A stretch of 7,702 nt of DNA from Streptosporangiaceae bacterium (GCA_030038715.1 JASHSO010000257.1:1-7702); one strand, 5' to 3'. Shown: positions 1 to 6,878, counted from the stretch's first letter. Made by a program: numbers and translations. The notes: a model not told the origin generated them from the letters alone.

Positions 1-16
1 GCACTGCCCGGCTCAG

Positions 17-32
17 GCATCGACCTCGATGC
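17..32. repeat. Short near-perfect palindrome downstream of the HAD gene
   Basis: GCATCGA and TCGATGC face each other across two bases (CC). The element lies 34-49 bases beyond the stop codon of the HAD hydrolase gene, on its 3' side. As RNA it could form a six-pair stem with a four-base loop. No T-run follows it on the minus strand, so it is at best a weak or factor-assisted terminator. It could equally be an operator for a gene lying to the left of the window. The symmetry is seen directly; any role is inference. Confidence 0.35.
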
Positions 33-65
33 GCCGGCTCGGCTGCGGCCGCCGCCCGGCGAGGG

Positions 66-818
66 CTACCGGTCTTGCGGAGCGGGCAAGGCACCGGCCG
101 GGAGGCGTGTCAGCCGGTCGATCGCCGAGACGACCTCGGTAGTGTCGGACAGGTCGGCGACCACCAAGTCAGCACCAACCTCGCGCAATTCCGCGACGGT
201 CGACCGCCCGGTAGCCACCGCGATGCAGCGGGCACCACCGATCTGGGCGGCCTCCACATCCCGGCATGAGTCTGCGACATAGACGACGGCATCGTCGGCC
301 ACCGGCTTGCCGTACTTCTCGGCGGCCAGGCTGCGGATCATGAGCAGCAGGGAGCCCCGGGGATAGGCGTCGGAGCCGTAGCCGCCGATCTCCAGGTCGA
401 GGAACTGGCTCAGGCCGAAGGCCTGCAGCTTGCGCACGGCGTTCGGCTTGATCGTGCCGGTCAGGACGGACTGAACGAGGCCGGGCAGCGTAGCTGCCGC
501 CGCAAGCGCCTCCTGTGCACCGGGGAGCAGCCTGCCCCGCTGCGTCAATTCGGGCTGGCGCGCCTCGAATGCCGCCTCCAGCTCCCCGAAGTACTTGGCC
601 AGCAGGTCGGCGTCGGCGGCCTCGTCGGCGGCAGGAGGCACGTCGTTGAGATACAGCGATTCAAGGAAGATCTCGGAGTCGCTGCGGCCGGCCAGTTGAG
701 GCAGCGCGGCCAGCGGCCGCTCGGTTACCCGCCTGAACGCCTCTGCATAGGCGTCACGAGAAACGCGCACGACGTCGAGCAGGGTCAGATCGATGTTCCA
801 GAGGACCAGGCGGTCCAT
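66..818 (-). CDS. HAD-superfamily hydrolase with Asn at the nucleophile position
   Basis: A 250-residue cytosolic protein of the haloacid dehalogenase superfamily, similar in layout to phosphoglycolate-phosphatase-like members with an alpha-helical cap after motif I. Motif I is near the N-terminus (WNIDLTLLD, residues 7-15). Motif II is LTGT (119-122), with Thr120 as the phosphate-binding residue. A basic residue fitting motif III is Arg154 in YPRGS. Motif IV is VADSCRD (181-187), with Asp183 and Asp187 as likely Mg2+ ligands. Members normally hydrolyse small phosphorylated metabolites through an Asp-phosphate intermediate. Here the nucleophilic Asp of DxDxT is Asn8 (codon AAC at 795-797), while the second Asp (Asp10) is kept, so activity may be lost or altered. 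The ATG at 818 is chosen because GGAGGT lies 5 bases upstream and the family's N-terminus starts there; an in-frame start at 851 would add 11 residues with no family similarity. The gene stands alone, 148 bp downstream of the helicase gene. The substrate is unknown. Confidence 0.87.
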   Translation of the reverse strand: MDRLVLWNIDLTLLDVVRVSRDAYAEAFRRVTERPLAALPQLAGRSDSEIFLESLYLNDVPPAADEAADADLLAKYFGELEAAFEARQPELTQRGRLLPGAQEALAAAATLPGLVQSVLTGTIKPNAVRKLQAFGLSQFLDLEIGGYGSDAYPRGSLLLMIRSLAAEKYGKPVADDAVVYVADSCRDVEAAQIGGARCIAVATGRSTVAELREVGADLVVADLSDTTEVVSAIDRLTRLPAGALPAPQDR

Positions 819-823
819 GGCAC

Positions 824-829
824 ACCTCC
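824..829 (-). promoter_or_regulatory. Shine-Dalgarno site fixing the HAD gene start
   Basis: The minus strand reads GGAGGT, then five bases (GTGCC), then ATG at 818. This is a near-consensus ribosome binding site and argues against the longer reading frame starting at 851. I saw no convincing -35/-10 pair in the 819-966 gap. Confidence 0.8.
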
Positions 830-958
830 GGTGCGGCCAATGGTGACTCATGGGATATGCAGCCGCACAGCCAACCCCATGCTCGCAGCTAGCCGCAAAG
901 CTGACCAGCGCACGTGCAGCGAGCGTACCCGGCCGGATCGGACAACTAACGCAATTTA

Positions 959-975
959 CTCAGGTTTCACCTGAG
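959..975 (-). terminator. Stem-loop spanning the stop codon of the helicase gene
   Basis: On the minus strand CTCAGGT and ACCTGAG form a perfect seven-pair stem closing a GAA loop, followed by TAAATTG. The TGA stop codon of the helicase-nuclease gene (967-969) lies inside the hairpin. The downstream bases are A/T-rich in an otherwise very GC-rich region but do not form a continuous U-run, so this is a plausible but imperfect intrinsic terminator. It may act on either strand, or alternatively protect the 3' end of the mRNA. Confidence 0.55.
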
Positions 976-3900
976 CCTATCGGGTAGCTGGCGGTTAATC
1001 TCGACCTCCTTGCCGTTTTCCGCTAGCTGGGGCCCGCGGAGCGCCACTGCCGAGCGCGGCCGGGCCGCCGCTTGGGCCGACTCTGCGCCCGACGCGGCCG
1101 ACGCGGCCGAGGCCTCTTCCACCGGGGGCGAGGAAGGGCTCGCCGCCGCATGGGCGTCAGACGTGTCCGCCGACTCGGCCACGGCGCGCTGGTAGGCCGC
1201 TTGCACCTTGGCGACTTCGGCGTCCGGGTCGTGGAACCAGTTAGTTGACCAGAGCCGGTGGTAATGCCAGCCGAGCCGCTGCAGGTGCTCGCCCCGCAGC
1301 CGGTCCCGGTCTCGCACGCTGCCCGACTCGCGGTAAGACTTGCCGTCAGCCTCGATCGCGAGCACCATCCGGCCAACGTCGTGCGGGTGCGCGGCCGCGA
1401 AGTCCACCCGGTACCCGCCCACGCCGTACTGCGGCACTACGGTGATGCCGGCTTCGGCCAGCCGGTCCCGCACGTCAGCCTCGAACGGGTCGAACTCGGC
1501 AGCTCCGGAGGCCTCCGGTGCCGACCCGCCCGAGCTTGCATAGTCCAGGTATTCGGCGAGCAGCCTGGCGCCCGCCTTAGTGACCCGCTCGGGATCGACG
1601 TCGTGGCCGGAGAACGAGCTGACCAGCGTCAGGCGGTGCTTCGCCCGGGTCGCGGCCACGTTCAGCCGGCGCTCGCCGCCGTCACGCAGCAGCGGACCCC
1701 ACTGATAGCGCATCCGGCCGTCCGGGTGCTTGCCGTAGCCGATCGACAGGATGATCGCATCTCGCTCGTCGCCCTGTACCCGCTCGAGATTCTTGACGAA
1801 GAACGGCTCGGGCACGTCCTCGGCGAAGAACGCTTCGAGCTCGGGGTGATCGCCGTCCGCCAGGTCGGCCAGTGCCTCGCGGAGCGTGGCGTCGATCCGC
1901 TCGGCATGCCTGATGCCCAGCGCGATGACGCCCAGCGACTCATCCGGGCGGGCCTGCGCGTGCTCGAGGATGAGCTCGACGACCTTGTCGACCTCGGCAT
2001 CGACCGAGACCTCCTGACCGGGCCTTCGACTTTGCGCGACAACCACGTGCCGCATGCAGTCGTCGCGCAGCACACCGGGAAACGTGGTCAGCGCCCCGCC
2101 GTAGATCCGGCTGTTGGAGAAGGCGACGAGTCGTTCGTCGCGGCTGCGATAATGCCAGGTCAGCGGCGCTGTCGGCAGCAGCGGACGGAGGGCGTCCAGC
2201 ACGGACTCGAAGCCGGCGCCGAAGGATACCAGGGTCTCGTCTTCCTCCGGCGCATCGTCCTCGCCGTCTGATACCTGGTGGAAGAAGTTCGTCGGCGGCA
2301 GCTGCCTGTCGTCGCCGGCCACCACTATCTGATGACCTCGCATGATCGCCGGGATCGCATCGGCCGGCACGATCTGGCTGGCCTCGTCGAAGATCACCAC
2401 GTCGAACAGCCTGGCCGCCGGGAGTACCTGGCTGACCATGAGCGGTGACATGGCCCAGCACGGCTTGATCGCGAAAAGAGCGTCGCTCGCCTGGTCGAGC
2501 AGCCTTCGCAGCGGCAGGTGGCCGCGGCGCAGAGCTGCCTGCTTGCGGATCACCCTGGCCTGCAGCGGGTGCCGGTCGCATGCCTCGGCCAGCGCCTCCG
2601 CCCAGACCCGGCGCACTCGTGCCCGGTTCGCCACGAGGTGCTGCACGTCGTGGACGCGGAAGTCACCCGCGATCTCGTCGAGCGCCGCACCGCGCAGCGC
2701 TGCGTACCGAGGGTCGCGCACCCGTATCTGATCCAGGATCGAGGAGTACCAGGCGTAGTCGAAGGCAGCGGCAGCCAAGTCTGCCGCGGCCTGACGGGCG
2801 GCCAGGTCGTCGAGCAGCGGGCCCAGGCCAAGCTCATCGAACCGGCCGCCGAGCTCGTACAGGCGAGGTAGCTTCCATGCCGTGTCCTGATCGGCGGCCA
2901 GTTCCGCGAGAAGCTGCCGCGGATCGGCAGGGAGCATGACCACGGCGCGCAGCCCGTTTAGGTCGCGCTGGCATTCCGACCAGAGCCGGCCGAGCTCGTC
3001 GAGCTGGGCGGGCAGCCGCGGCATGCCGTCGTCTGCCCGCAACTCACGCCACAGCGCGAGCTGCGCTGCGGCGGCGCTGAGTGCCTCAGACAGCTGACTA
3101 TCGGAAGGCTGCTGGCCAGGAGCATGCCGCGCCGCGCCGGCCAACGCGCGAGCCTTCTTCCGCAGCGCGCGGCGCTCCCGGAACGCCAGCCCCGCTCCGT
3201 CGCTGGTCGCTGCGGCCAGCCTGGCCGGATCGGCGGTGAACACCTCGGGCCCAAGCATGGCGAGGCTCGTCTGCACCCCGGCGAGCAGCCGCATCCTGAC
3301 CTGGCAATCGGGGTAGGACTCCGGTGCCCGCAGGCCGACCTCGGCGCAGGCACGCGTTACCCGGTGTGCCAGCATCGGCAGGCCCCGGCCGCTCAGCCGG
3401 GACGCCACCTCACACGCTTGCCTAGCGTCCTGCGGGCTGCGCAGGACCGCGCCGAACCACGGCGTGCTTCCCGGCCGCAGGGAGAAGCCGCCCAGGTGAG
3501 CGAACTCTCGCAGCTCATCCCGGATTCGGTCAGCAAGCTCCCGGCTGACCTGCTCGGGTTCGGCAAGGCGCACCGGCGTGCGCGCTTCCGCGGGAACGCG
3601 AAGCAGCGCTGACTGGACGTCAAACGGGGTGACTCCCCACGGCTGGTGTGTCTGGTGCAACGCTGATACATGCCGGCTCAGCCGATGCTGCCGGTCCATC
3701 AGCCGTCGGTGCAGGTCGCCGACATCCGGCCGGGCCGCGCGCTGTGCCGCGTCCATGGCGTCGCTCAGCTCGCGGGCGATCCGAAGCCGATCCCTGGTGC
3801 CCTCGTGGATGTCCAGCACTACCTCGCCCAGGCCGGCCCCCTTCAGTCGGGACAGCACGGCGTCGATCGCGGCGCGCTTTTCGGCGACGAACAGCACTTT

Positions 3901-4995
3901 CCTGCCCCGCGCGACTAGTCCGGCGATCAGGTTGGCAATGGTCTGGCTCTTGCCGGTGCCTGGCGGACCATGGATCACGAGGCTTCGGCCGGCCAGGACG
4001 GTCTCGATCGCGTTGCGCTGGGAGGAGTCGGCATCCAGCACCGAATAGTCGCGCTCGGGGGACTCATGACGCCGTTCGACGCTGTCGTCCGTGCCGAGCA
4101 GTTCCTGAGCCTCGGGATCGCCGGCGATAGCGGCGACAACATCGCTATCACCGAGCAACTCGCGCGCTGCCTGCAGGTCCTGAACCATCGGCAGCTTGGC
4201 GTAGGTAAAGGTGCCGATCACCTGCCGGCCCAGCACCCGGAAGCCCGGGACCTCGGCGGCTTCGGCGCACTTGGCCAGCAGCTCGTCGATCCGCTCGGGC
4301 GCCGCACCCGCGAGTTCGTCGGTGGCCGCGCCGAACATGGTCGCCAGCTTGTGCAGCAGGACCGGATTGACCTCGGCGTCGTCGTCGAGCACCAGGTCGA
4401 AGTCGTCGTGCCGCGCTCTGGTCGGCGAGATCGTCAGCCCGCGCAGCAGCACAGGCGCAGCCGGCTCGAGGAACAGCTCGTCCCAGGTCGCCATGCCGGT
4501 GGCGAGGTAGCCGACACGGATGCCGCGCTCCTCGAGCAATTCCCGAGCCTTGCGGTAGATGACCTGCACCCGGCGGATCGCTTCCGCACGCGCATCCACG
4601 TCGCGGAACAGCCTTGTCAGCCGGATCGAGCCGGAGCTAAGGAACCTCTCAAGCGCAACAGGGTCGGCCGGCGACAGGTCCAGTGTCCCAGTCCGCCTGT
4701 CCTTGTAGTACAGCAATGTGTTGCGCCCACCGAGGTCGGTCAGCGCCGAGATCCAGCGGGCCTGAGCAGCCGCGATCAGTTCCGCGCGGCGCGCATCCTT
4801 GCCGTTGTCTAGCGGCGAGAGTTCTCCGTTGGCTGCCGGCGAATGCTCGTCGTCGACCTGCAACTCCAGTTCCTTCTCCCCGGCTGCCTCCTCATCGCTC
4901 TCGTCGGCGGCTGCCAGCCTGGCATCCTTCCCGACAACGACCCCACTGACTAGCCCACCGCCGTCCGGGCGTGCGCCGACCACGTAATTGGTCAT
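967..4995 (-). CDS. DUF4011 - SF1 helicase - PD-(D/E)XK (Vsr-fold) nuclease fusion, candidate Hhe-like phage defence protein
   Basis: A 1342-residue cytosolic protein, predicted to unwind nucleic acid using ATP and to cut it. Residues 25-65 are acidic and low-complexity. About 75-300 resemble DUF4011 (W81, then RNTLLYY at 91-97). The Upf1-like superfamily-1 helicase core follows: Q-motif glutamine Gln326; Walker A GPPGTGKS (343-350); motif Ia LFVAEKRAAIDAVLSRL (368-384); a long mostly helical insert (about 420-840); Walker B VVIFDEASQ (866-874); motif III GDDRQLPPT (894-902); motif IV WHYRSRDERL (947-956); motif V VQGDERDAIILS (1073-1084); motif VI RRLNVAATRAKHRL (1109-1122). The C-terminal nuclease (1170-1272) resembles MTES_1575-type restriction endonucleases, with candidate catalytic residues Glu1172, Asp1198 and the ExDGK set Glu1215/Lys1219. 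An Ala/Ser/Glu-rich tail (1278-1342) ends the protein. The ATG at 4995 is preceded by GGAGGA; the open frame to 5058 adds residues without a ribosome site. All key motifs are intact. From memory, this architecture is the single-gene antiphage system Hhe. The alternative is a DNA-repair helicase of the same broad family. Confidence 0.9.
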   Translation of the reverse strand: MTNYVVGARPDGGGLVSGVVVGKDARLAAADESDEEAAGEKELELQVDDEHSPAANGELSPLDNGKDARRAELIAAAQARWISALTDLGGRNTLLYYKDRRTGTLDLSPADPVALERFLSSGSIRLTRLFRDVDARAEAIRRVQVIYRKARELLEERGIRVGYLATGMATWDELFLEPAAPVLLRGLTISPTRARHDDFDLVLDDDAEVNPVLLHKLATMFGAATDELAGAAPERIDELLAKCAEAAEVPGFRVLGRQVIGTFTYAKLPMVQDLQAARELLGDSDVVAAIAGDPEAQELLGTDDSVERRHESPERDYSVLDADSSQRNAIETVLAGRSLVIHGPPGTGKSQTIANLIAGLVARGRKVLFVAEKRAAIDAVLSRLKGAGLGEVVLDIHEGTRDRLRIARELSDAMDAAQRAARPDVGDLHRRLMDRQHRLSRHVSALHQTHQPWGVTPFDVQSALLRVPAEARTPVRLAEPEQVSRELADRIRDELREFAHLGGFSLRPGSTPWFGAVLRSPQDARQACEVASRLSGRGLPMLAHRVTRACAEVGLRAPESYPDCQVRMRLLAGVQTSLAMLGPEVFTADPARLAAATSDGAGLAFRERRALRKKARALAGAARHAPGQQPSDSQLSEALSAAAAQLALWRELRADDGMPRLPAQLDELGRLWSECQRDLNGLRAVVMLPADPRQLLAELAADQDTAWKLPRLYELGGRFDELGLGPLLDDLAARQAAADLAAAAFDYAWYSSILDQIRVRDPRYAALRGAALDEIAGDFRVHDVQHLVANRARVRRVWAEALAEACDRHPLQARVIRKQAALRRGHLPLRRLLDQASDALFAIKPCWAMSPLMVSQVLPAARLFDVVIFDEASQIVPADAIPAIMRGHQIVVAGDDRQLPPTNFFHQVSDGEDDAPEEDETLVSFGAGFESVLDALRPLLPTAPLTWHYRSRDERLVAFSNSRIYGGALTTFPGVLRDDCMRHVVVAQSRRPGQEVSVDAEVDKVVELILEHAQARPDESLGVIALGIRHAERIDATLREALADLADGDHPELEAFFAEDVPEPFFVKNLERVQGDERDAIILSIGYGKHPDGRMRYQWGPLLRDGGERRLNVAATRAKHRLTLVSSFSGHDVDPERVTKAGARLLAEYLDYASSGGSAPEASGAAEFDPFEADVRDRLAEAGITVVPQYGVGGYRVDFAAAHPHDVGRMVLAIEADGKSYRESGSVRDRDRLRGEHLQRLGWHYHRLWSTNWFHDPDAEVAKVQAAYQRAVAESADTSDAHAAASPSSPPVEEASAASAASGAESAQAAARPRSAVALRGPQLAENGKEVEINRQLPDRLR

Positions 4996-5000
4996 TCGCT

Positions 5001-5006
5001 TCCTCC
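5001..5006 (-). promoter_or_regulatory. Shine-Dalgarno site fixing the helicase-nuclease start
   Basis: The minus strand reads GGAGGA, then five bases (AGCGA), then ATG at 4995. This strong site selects residue 22 of the longest open frame as the true first methionine. It implies that translation does not begin within the inverted repeat further upstream. Confidence 0.82.
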
Positions 5007-5008
5007 GC

Positions 5009-5018
5009 CGAGCGCTCG
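5009..5018. repeat. Ten-base perfect palindrome in the helicase leader
   Basis: CGAGCGCTCG is a perfect ten-base palindrome lying two bases upstream of the Shine-Dalgarno sequence of the helicase-nuclease gene. Self-complementary GC-rich ten-mers are not rare in such a genome. Its placement beside the ribosome site and near a second dyad (5032-5050) makes it a candidate repressor site. No function is shown by the sequence itself. Confidence 0.35.
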
Positions 5019-5031
5019 TGAGCCATTCAAA

Positions 5032-5050
5032 CTGCCCAGATTTTGGGCAG
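5032..5050. promoter_or_regulatory. Perfect inverted repeat in the pruA-helicase gap: operator or terminator
   Basis: CTGCCCA and TGGGCAG are separated by five bases, giving perfect seven-base arms. The element lies in an A/T-rich patch (about 5025-5060), 37-55 bases upstream of the helicase ATG and about 70-90 bases past the pruA stop. Two readings fit. It may be an operator overlapping the helicase promoter, which is attractive because defence nucleases are often repressed. It may instead be a weak terminator for pruA, since the minus strand continues TTTGAATG after the stem, a very short U-run. A loose -35-like CTGACG and an A/T-rich -10-like region occur just upstream but are too poor to annotate as a promoter. 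Confidence 0.5.
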
Positions 5051-5119
5051 CTATTCACTCAACGGGCGGGATCCGCGTCAGGTTGCGGCGACCGGCGAGC
5101 GCCCGGCACGCGCGACCAC

Positions 5120-6748
5120 CTAGCCCATGTGCGGGTACCGGTGCTCCACCGGCGGCACGAACAGCTCCTTGATCGTGCGGGTATTCACCCAGCGGATCAG
5201 GTTGAAGATCGATCCGGCCTTGTCGTTGGTGCCGCTAGCCCGCGCGCCGCCGAACGGCTGCTGGCCGACGACCGCACCGGTCGGCTTGTCGTTGATGTAG
5301 AAGTTGCCCGCTGAGAACCGCAGCGCCTCGGTGGCGCGCGCGATCGCCGCCCGGTCCTGCGCGATGATCGATCCCGTCAGCGCGTACGGCGCGATGTCAG
5401 CCGCCTGCGCGAGCACGCGCTCGTAGTCCCCATCGTCGAAAACGTGCAGCGACAGGATCGGCCCGAAGTACTCGGTGGTGAAGATTTCGTCGGTCGGGTC
5501 CGTCGACTCCAGCACGGTCGGCGGCACGAAGTAGCCGTCGGAGTCGTCGGTGTTCCCGCCCGTCAGCACGCTGATCGATGGCCTGGTCCGAGCCCGGGTT
5601 AGCGCGTCGACATGCGTTGCGAACGCCTTGTCATCGATCACGGCGCCCATGAACGTCGACAAGTCGGCGGCCACGTCGCCCATCGTCAAGGACTCCACCC
5701 GCGCAATGAACTGGTCTCGCATCCTGGTCCACACGCTGCGCGGGATGTAGCTACGGGATGCCGCCGAGCACTTCTGGCCTTGGTATTCGAACGCGCCGCG
5801 GACCAGCGCTACGGACAGCACGTCGGCATCGGCGGAGGGGTGAGCGATCACGAAGTCCTTGCCGCCCGTTTCCCCGACGAGCCGCGGATATCCGCGGTAA
5901 CCAGCGATGTTCTCCCCGACAGTGCGCCACAGGTGCTGGAAGGTCCCGGTCGAGCCGGTGAAGTGAATCCCGGCCATGTCCGGGTGCGGCAAGGCGACCT
6001 GCGACACCGCCTGGCTGCCGCCGGTGACCATGTTGATCACGCCTGGTGGCAGGCCCGCCGCCTCGAGCACGCGCATCAGGTAGTGAGCGGCTAGCTGCTG
6101 GGTGTGCGCCGGCTTCCAGATCACCACGTTCCCCATCAGGGCCGGCGCGGTCGGCAGGTTGCCGGCAATGGAGGTGAAGTTGAACGGGGTGATGGCAAGC
6201 ACGAACCCCTCAAGCGGCCGGTACTCAAGACGGTTCCACGAGCCCGGAGCCGACAACGGCTGCTCGGCGAGCAGCCGCCGTGCGTAGTGCACGTTGTAGC
6301 GCCAGAAGTCGATCAGCTCGCAGGCCGCGTCGATCTCCGCCTGATACACCGACTTGGACTGGCCGAGGATGGTGGCGGCGTTCACGGTCGACCGCCACGG
6401 CCCGGCCAGGAGGTCCGCGGCCTTGAGGAAGATCGCAGCACGGTCGTCGAACGACAGTGCGCGCCAGGCAGGTGCCGCCTGCCGGGCCGCCGCAATGGCC
6501 GCCGCAACGTCGGCGTGATCGGCATTGCGCAGCTGGCCGAGTACGTGCCTGTAGTTGTGCGGCTGGACCACGTCAACCGCGTCGCCGCCGCCCATCCGCT
6601 GTGCGCCGCCGATCGTCATGGTCAGCTCGGCCCGCTCGGCCGCTAGTTCCTTGATCTTCTCCTCAAGCGCAGCGCGCTCGGGACTGCCGGGAGCGTATCC
6701 CTTGATGGTCTCGTTACCTGGAAACGGGACATTAGTGACGGAATCCAT
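5120..6748 (-). CDS. pruA: L-glutamate gamma-semialdehyde (1-pyrroline-5-carboxylate) dehydrogenase
   Basis: A 542-residue cytosolic aldehyde dehydrogenase, the usual length of the stand-alone P5CDH (ALDH4-like) group. It oxidises glutamate semialdehyde, the open form of P5C, to glutamate with NAD+, the second step of proline breakdown. Visible landmarks: the family-typical N-terminus with NVPFPGNETIKGYAPGS (6-22); oxyanion Asn190 in TPFNF; Lys212 in IWKPA; the Rossmann motif GSTGTF (265-270); Glu293 in ETGGKD; catalytic Cys327 in GQKCSAASR; EYFGP (426-430); and the glutamate-anchoring loop PFGGARASGTNDKAG (498-512). Nothing appears truncated. The ATG at 6748 is chosen because AGGAG lies nine bases upstream and the protein then starts like its relatives; a TTG at 6769 would add seven residues and swallow the ribosome site. 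Proline dehydrogenase (putB), its usual pathway partner, is not in the window. It is separated from the genes on both sides by 124 and 149 bp, so it is probably its own transcript. Confidence 0.95.
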   Translation of the reverse strand: MDSVTNVPFPGNETIKGYAPGSPERAALEEKIKELAAERAELTMTIGGAQRMGGGDAVDVVQPHNYRHVLGQLRNADHADVAAAIAAARQAAPAWRALSFDDRAAIFLKAADLLAGPWRSTVNAATILGQSKSVYQAEIDAACELIDFWRYNVHYARRLLAEQPLSAPGSWNRLEYRPLEGFVLAITPFNFTSIAGNLPTAPALMGNVVIWKPAHTQQLAAHYLMRVLEAAGLPPGVINMVTGGSQAVSQVALPHPDMAGIHFTGSTGTFQHLWRTVGENIAGYRGYPRLVGETGGKDFVIAHPSADADVLSVALVRGAFEYQGQKCSAASRSYIPRSVWTRMRDQFIARVESLTMGDVAADLSTFMGAVIDDKAFATHVDALTRARTRPSISVLTGGNTDDSDGYFVPPTVLESTDPTDEIFTTEYFGPILSLHVFDDGDYERVLAQAADIAPYALTGSIIAQDRAAIARATEALRFSAGNFYINDKPTGAVVGQQPFGGARASGTNDKAGSIFNLIRWVNTRTIKELFVPPVEHRYPHMG

Positions 6749-6757
6749 CGCGGCCAG

Positions 6758-6762
6758 CTCCT
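6758..6762 (-). promoter_or_regulatory. Shine-Dalgarno site fixing the pruA start
   Basis: AGGAG on the minus strand lies nine bases upstream of the ATG at 6748. Spacing is at the long end of normal. It rules against the in-frame TTG at 6769, because the site would then be inside the coding region. Confidence 0.68.
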
Positions 6763-6858
6763 GCCTCAATCGACATCAACCCGGCGTCCCATCGTGCCAC
6801 GAAACGGGGCAGGCCTGCGCGCCCGGCCTCGGCTGCGGCCATAGGGCCAGGTCAGGGA

Positions 6859-6878
6859 GCGGTGGACCGGTGGACCGC
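6859..6878. promoter_or_regulatory. Twenty-base imperfect dyad upstream of pruA, candidate operator
   Basis: The element is built as GCGGT-GG-ACCGGT-GG-ACCGC. Eight of ten opposed base pairs are complementary, with a perfect ACCGGT centre and perfect GCGGT/ACCGC ends. Read another way, it contains the tandem GGTGGACC twice (6861-6876). It sits 111-130 bases upstream of the pruA ATG and just past the end of the DUF6912 gene. Position and symmetry fit a transcription-factor site for pruA, but no regulator is encoded here and no clear -35/-10 was found beside it. Confidence 0.4.

Noticed and set aside
1..20. Possible minus-strand gene starting at the ATG at 18-20 and running off the left edge
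   Set aside because: Only six codons are visible, and the GAGG upstream is just three bases from the ATG, too close for a ribosome site. It cannot be supported.
819..966. Promoter for the HAD gene
   Set aside because: The gap was read on the minus strand; several TTG-containing hexamers occur, but none has a TAnnnT-like partner at 16-19 bases, so no promoter is called.
1091..1108. Nine-base tandem repeat GACGCGGCC x2
   Set aside because: It simply encodes the Ala-Ala-Ser repeat in the low-complexity C-terminal tail of the helicase protein.
1258..2271. Long plus-strand open frame (337 codons) opposite the helicase gene
   Set aside because: It lies fully antisense to conserved helicase motifs IV-VI and the nuclease domain. 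Its translation resembles no family, and long antisense frames are expected from strong third-position GC bias.
3970..4812. Plus-strand open frame (280 codons) opposite the DUF4011-like region
   Set aside because: Same reason: it shadows the coding strand, shows no recognisable domain and has no convincing ribosome site.
4996..5058. N-terminal extension of the helicase (21 extra residues)
   Set aside because: It would place the inverted repeat inside the coding region and lacks a ribosome site, whereas the ATG at 4995 has GGAGGA at good spacing.
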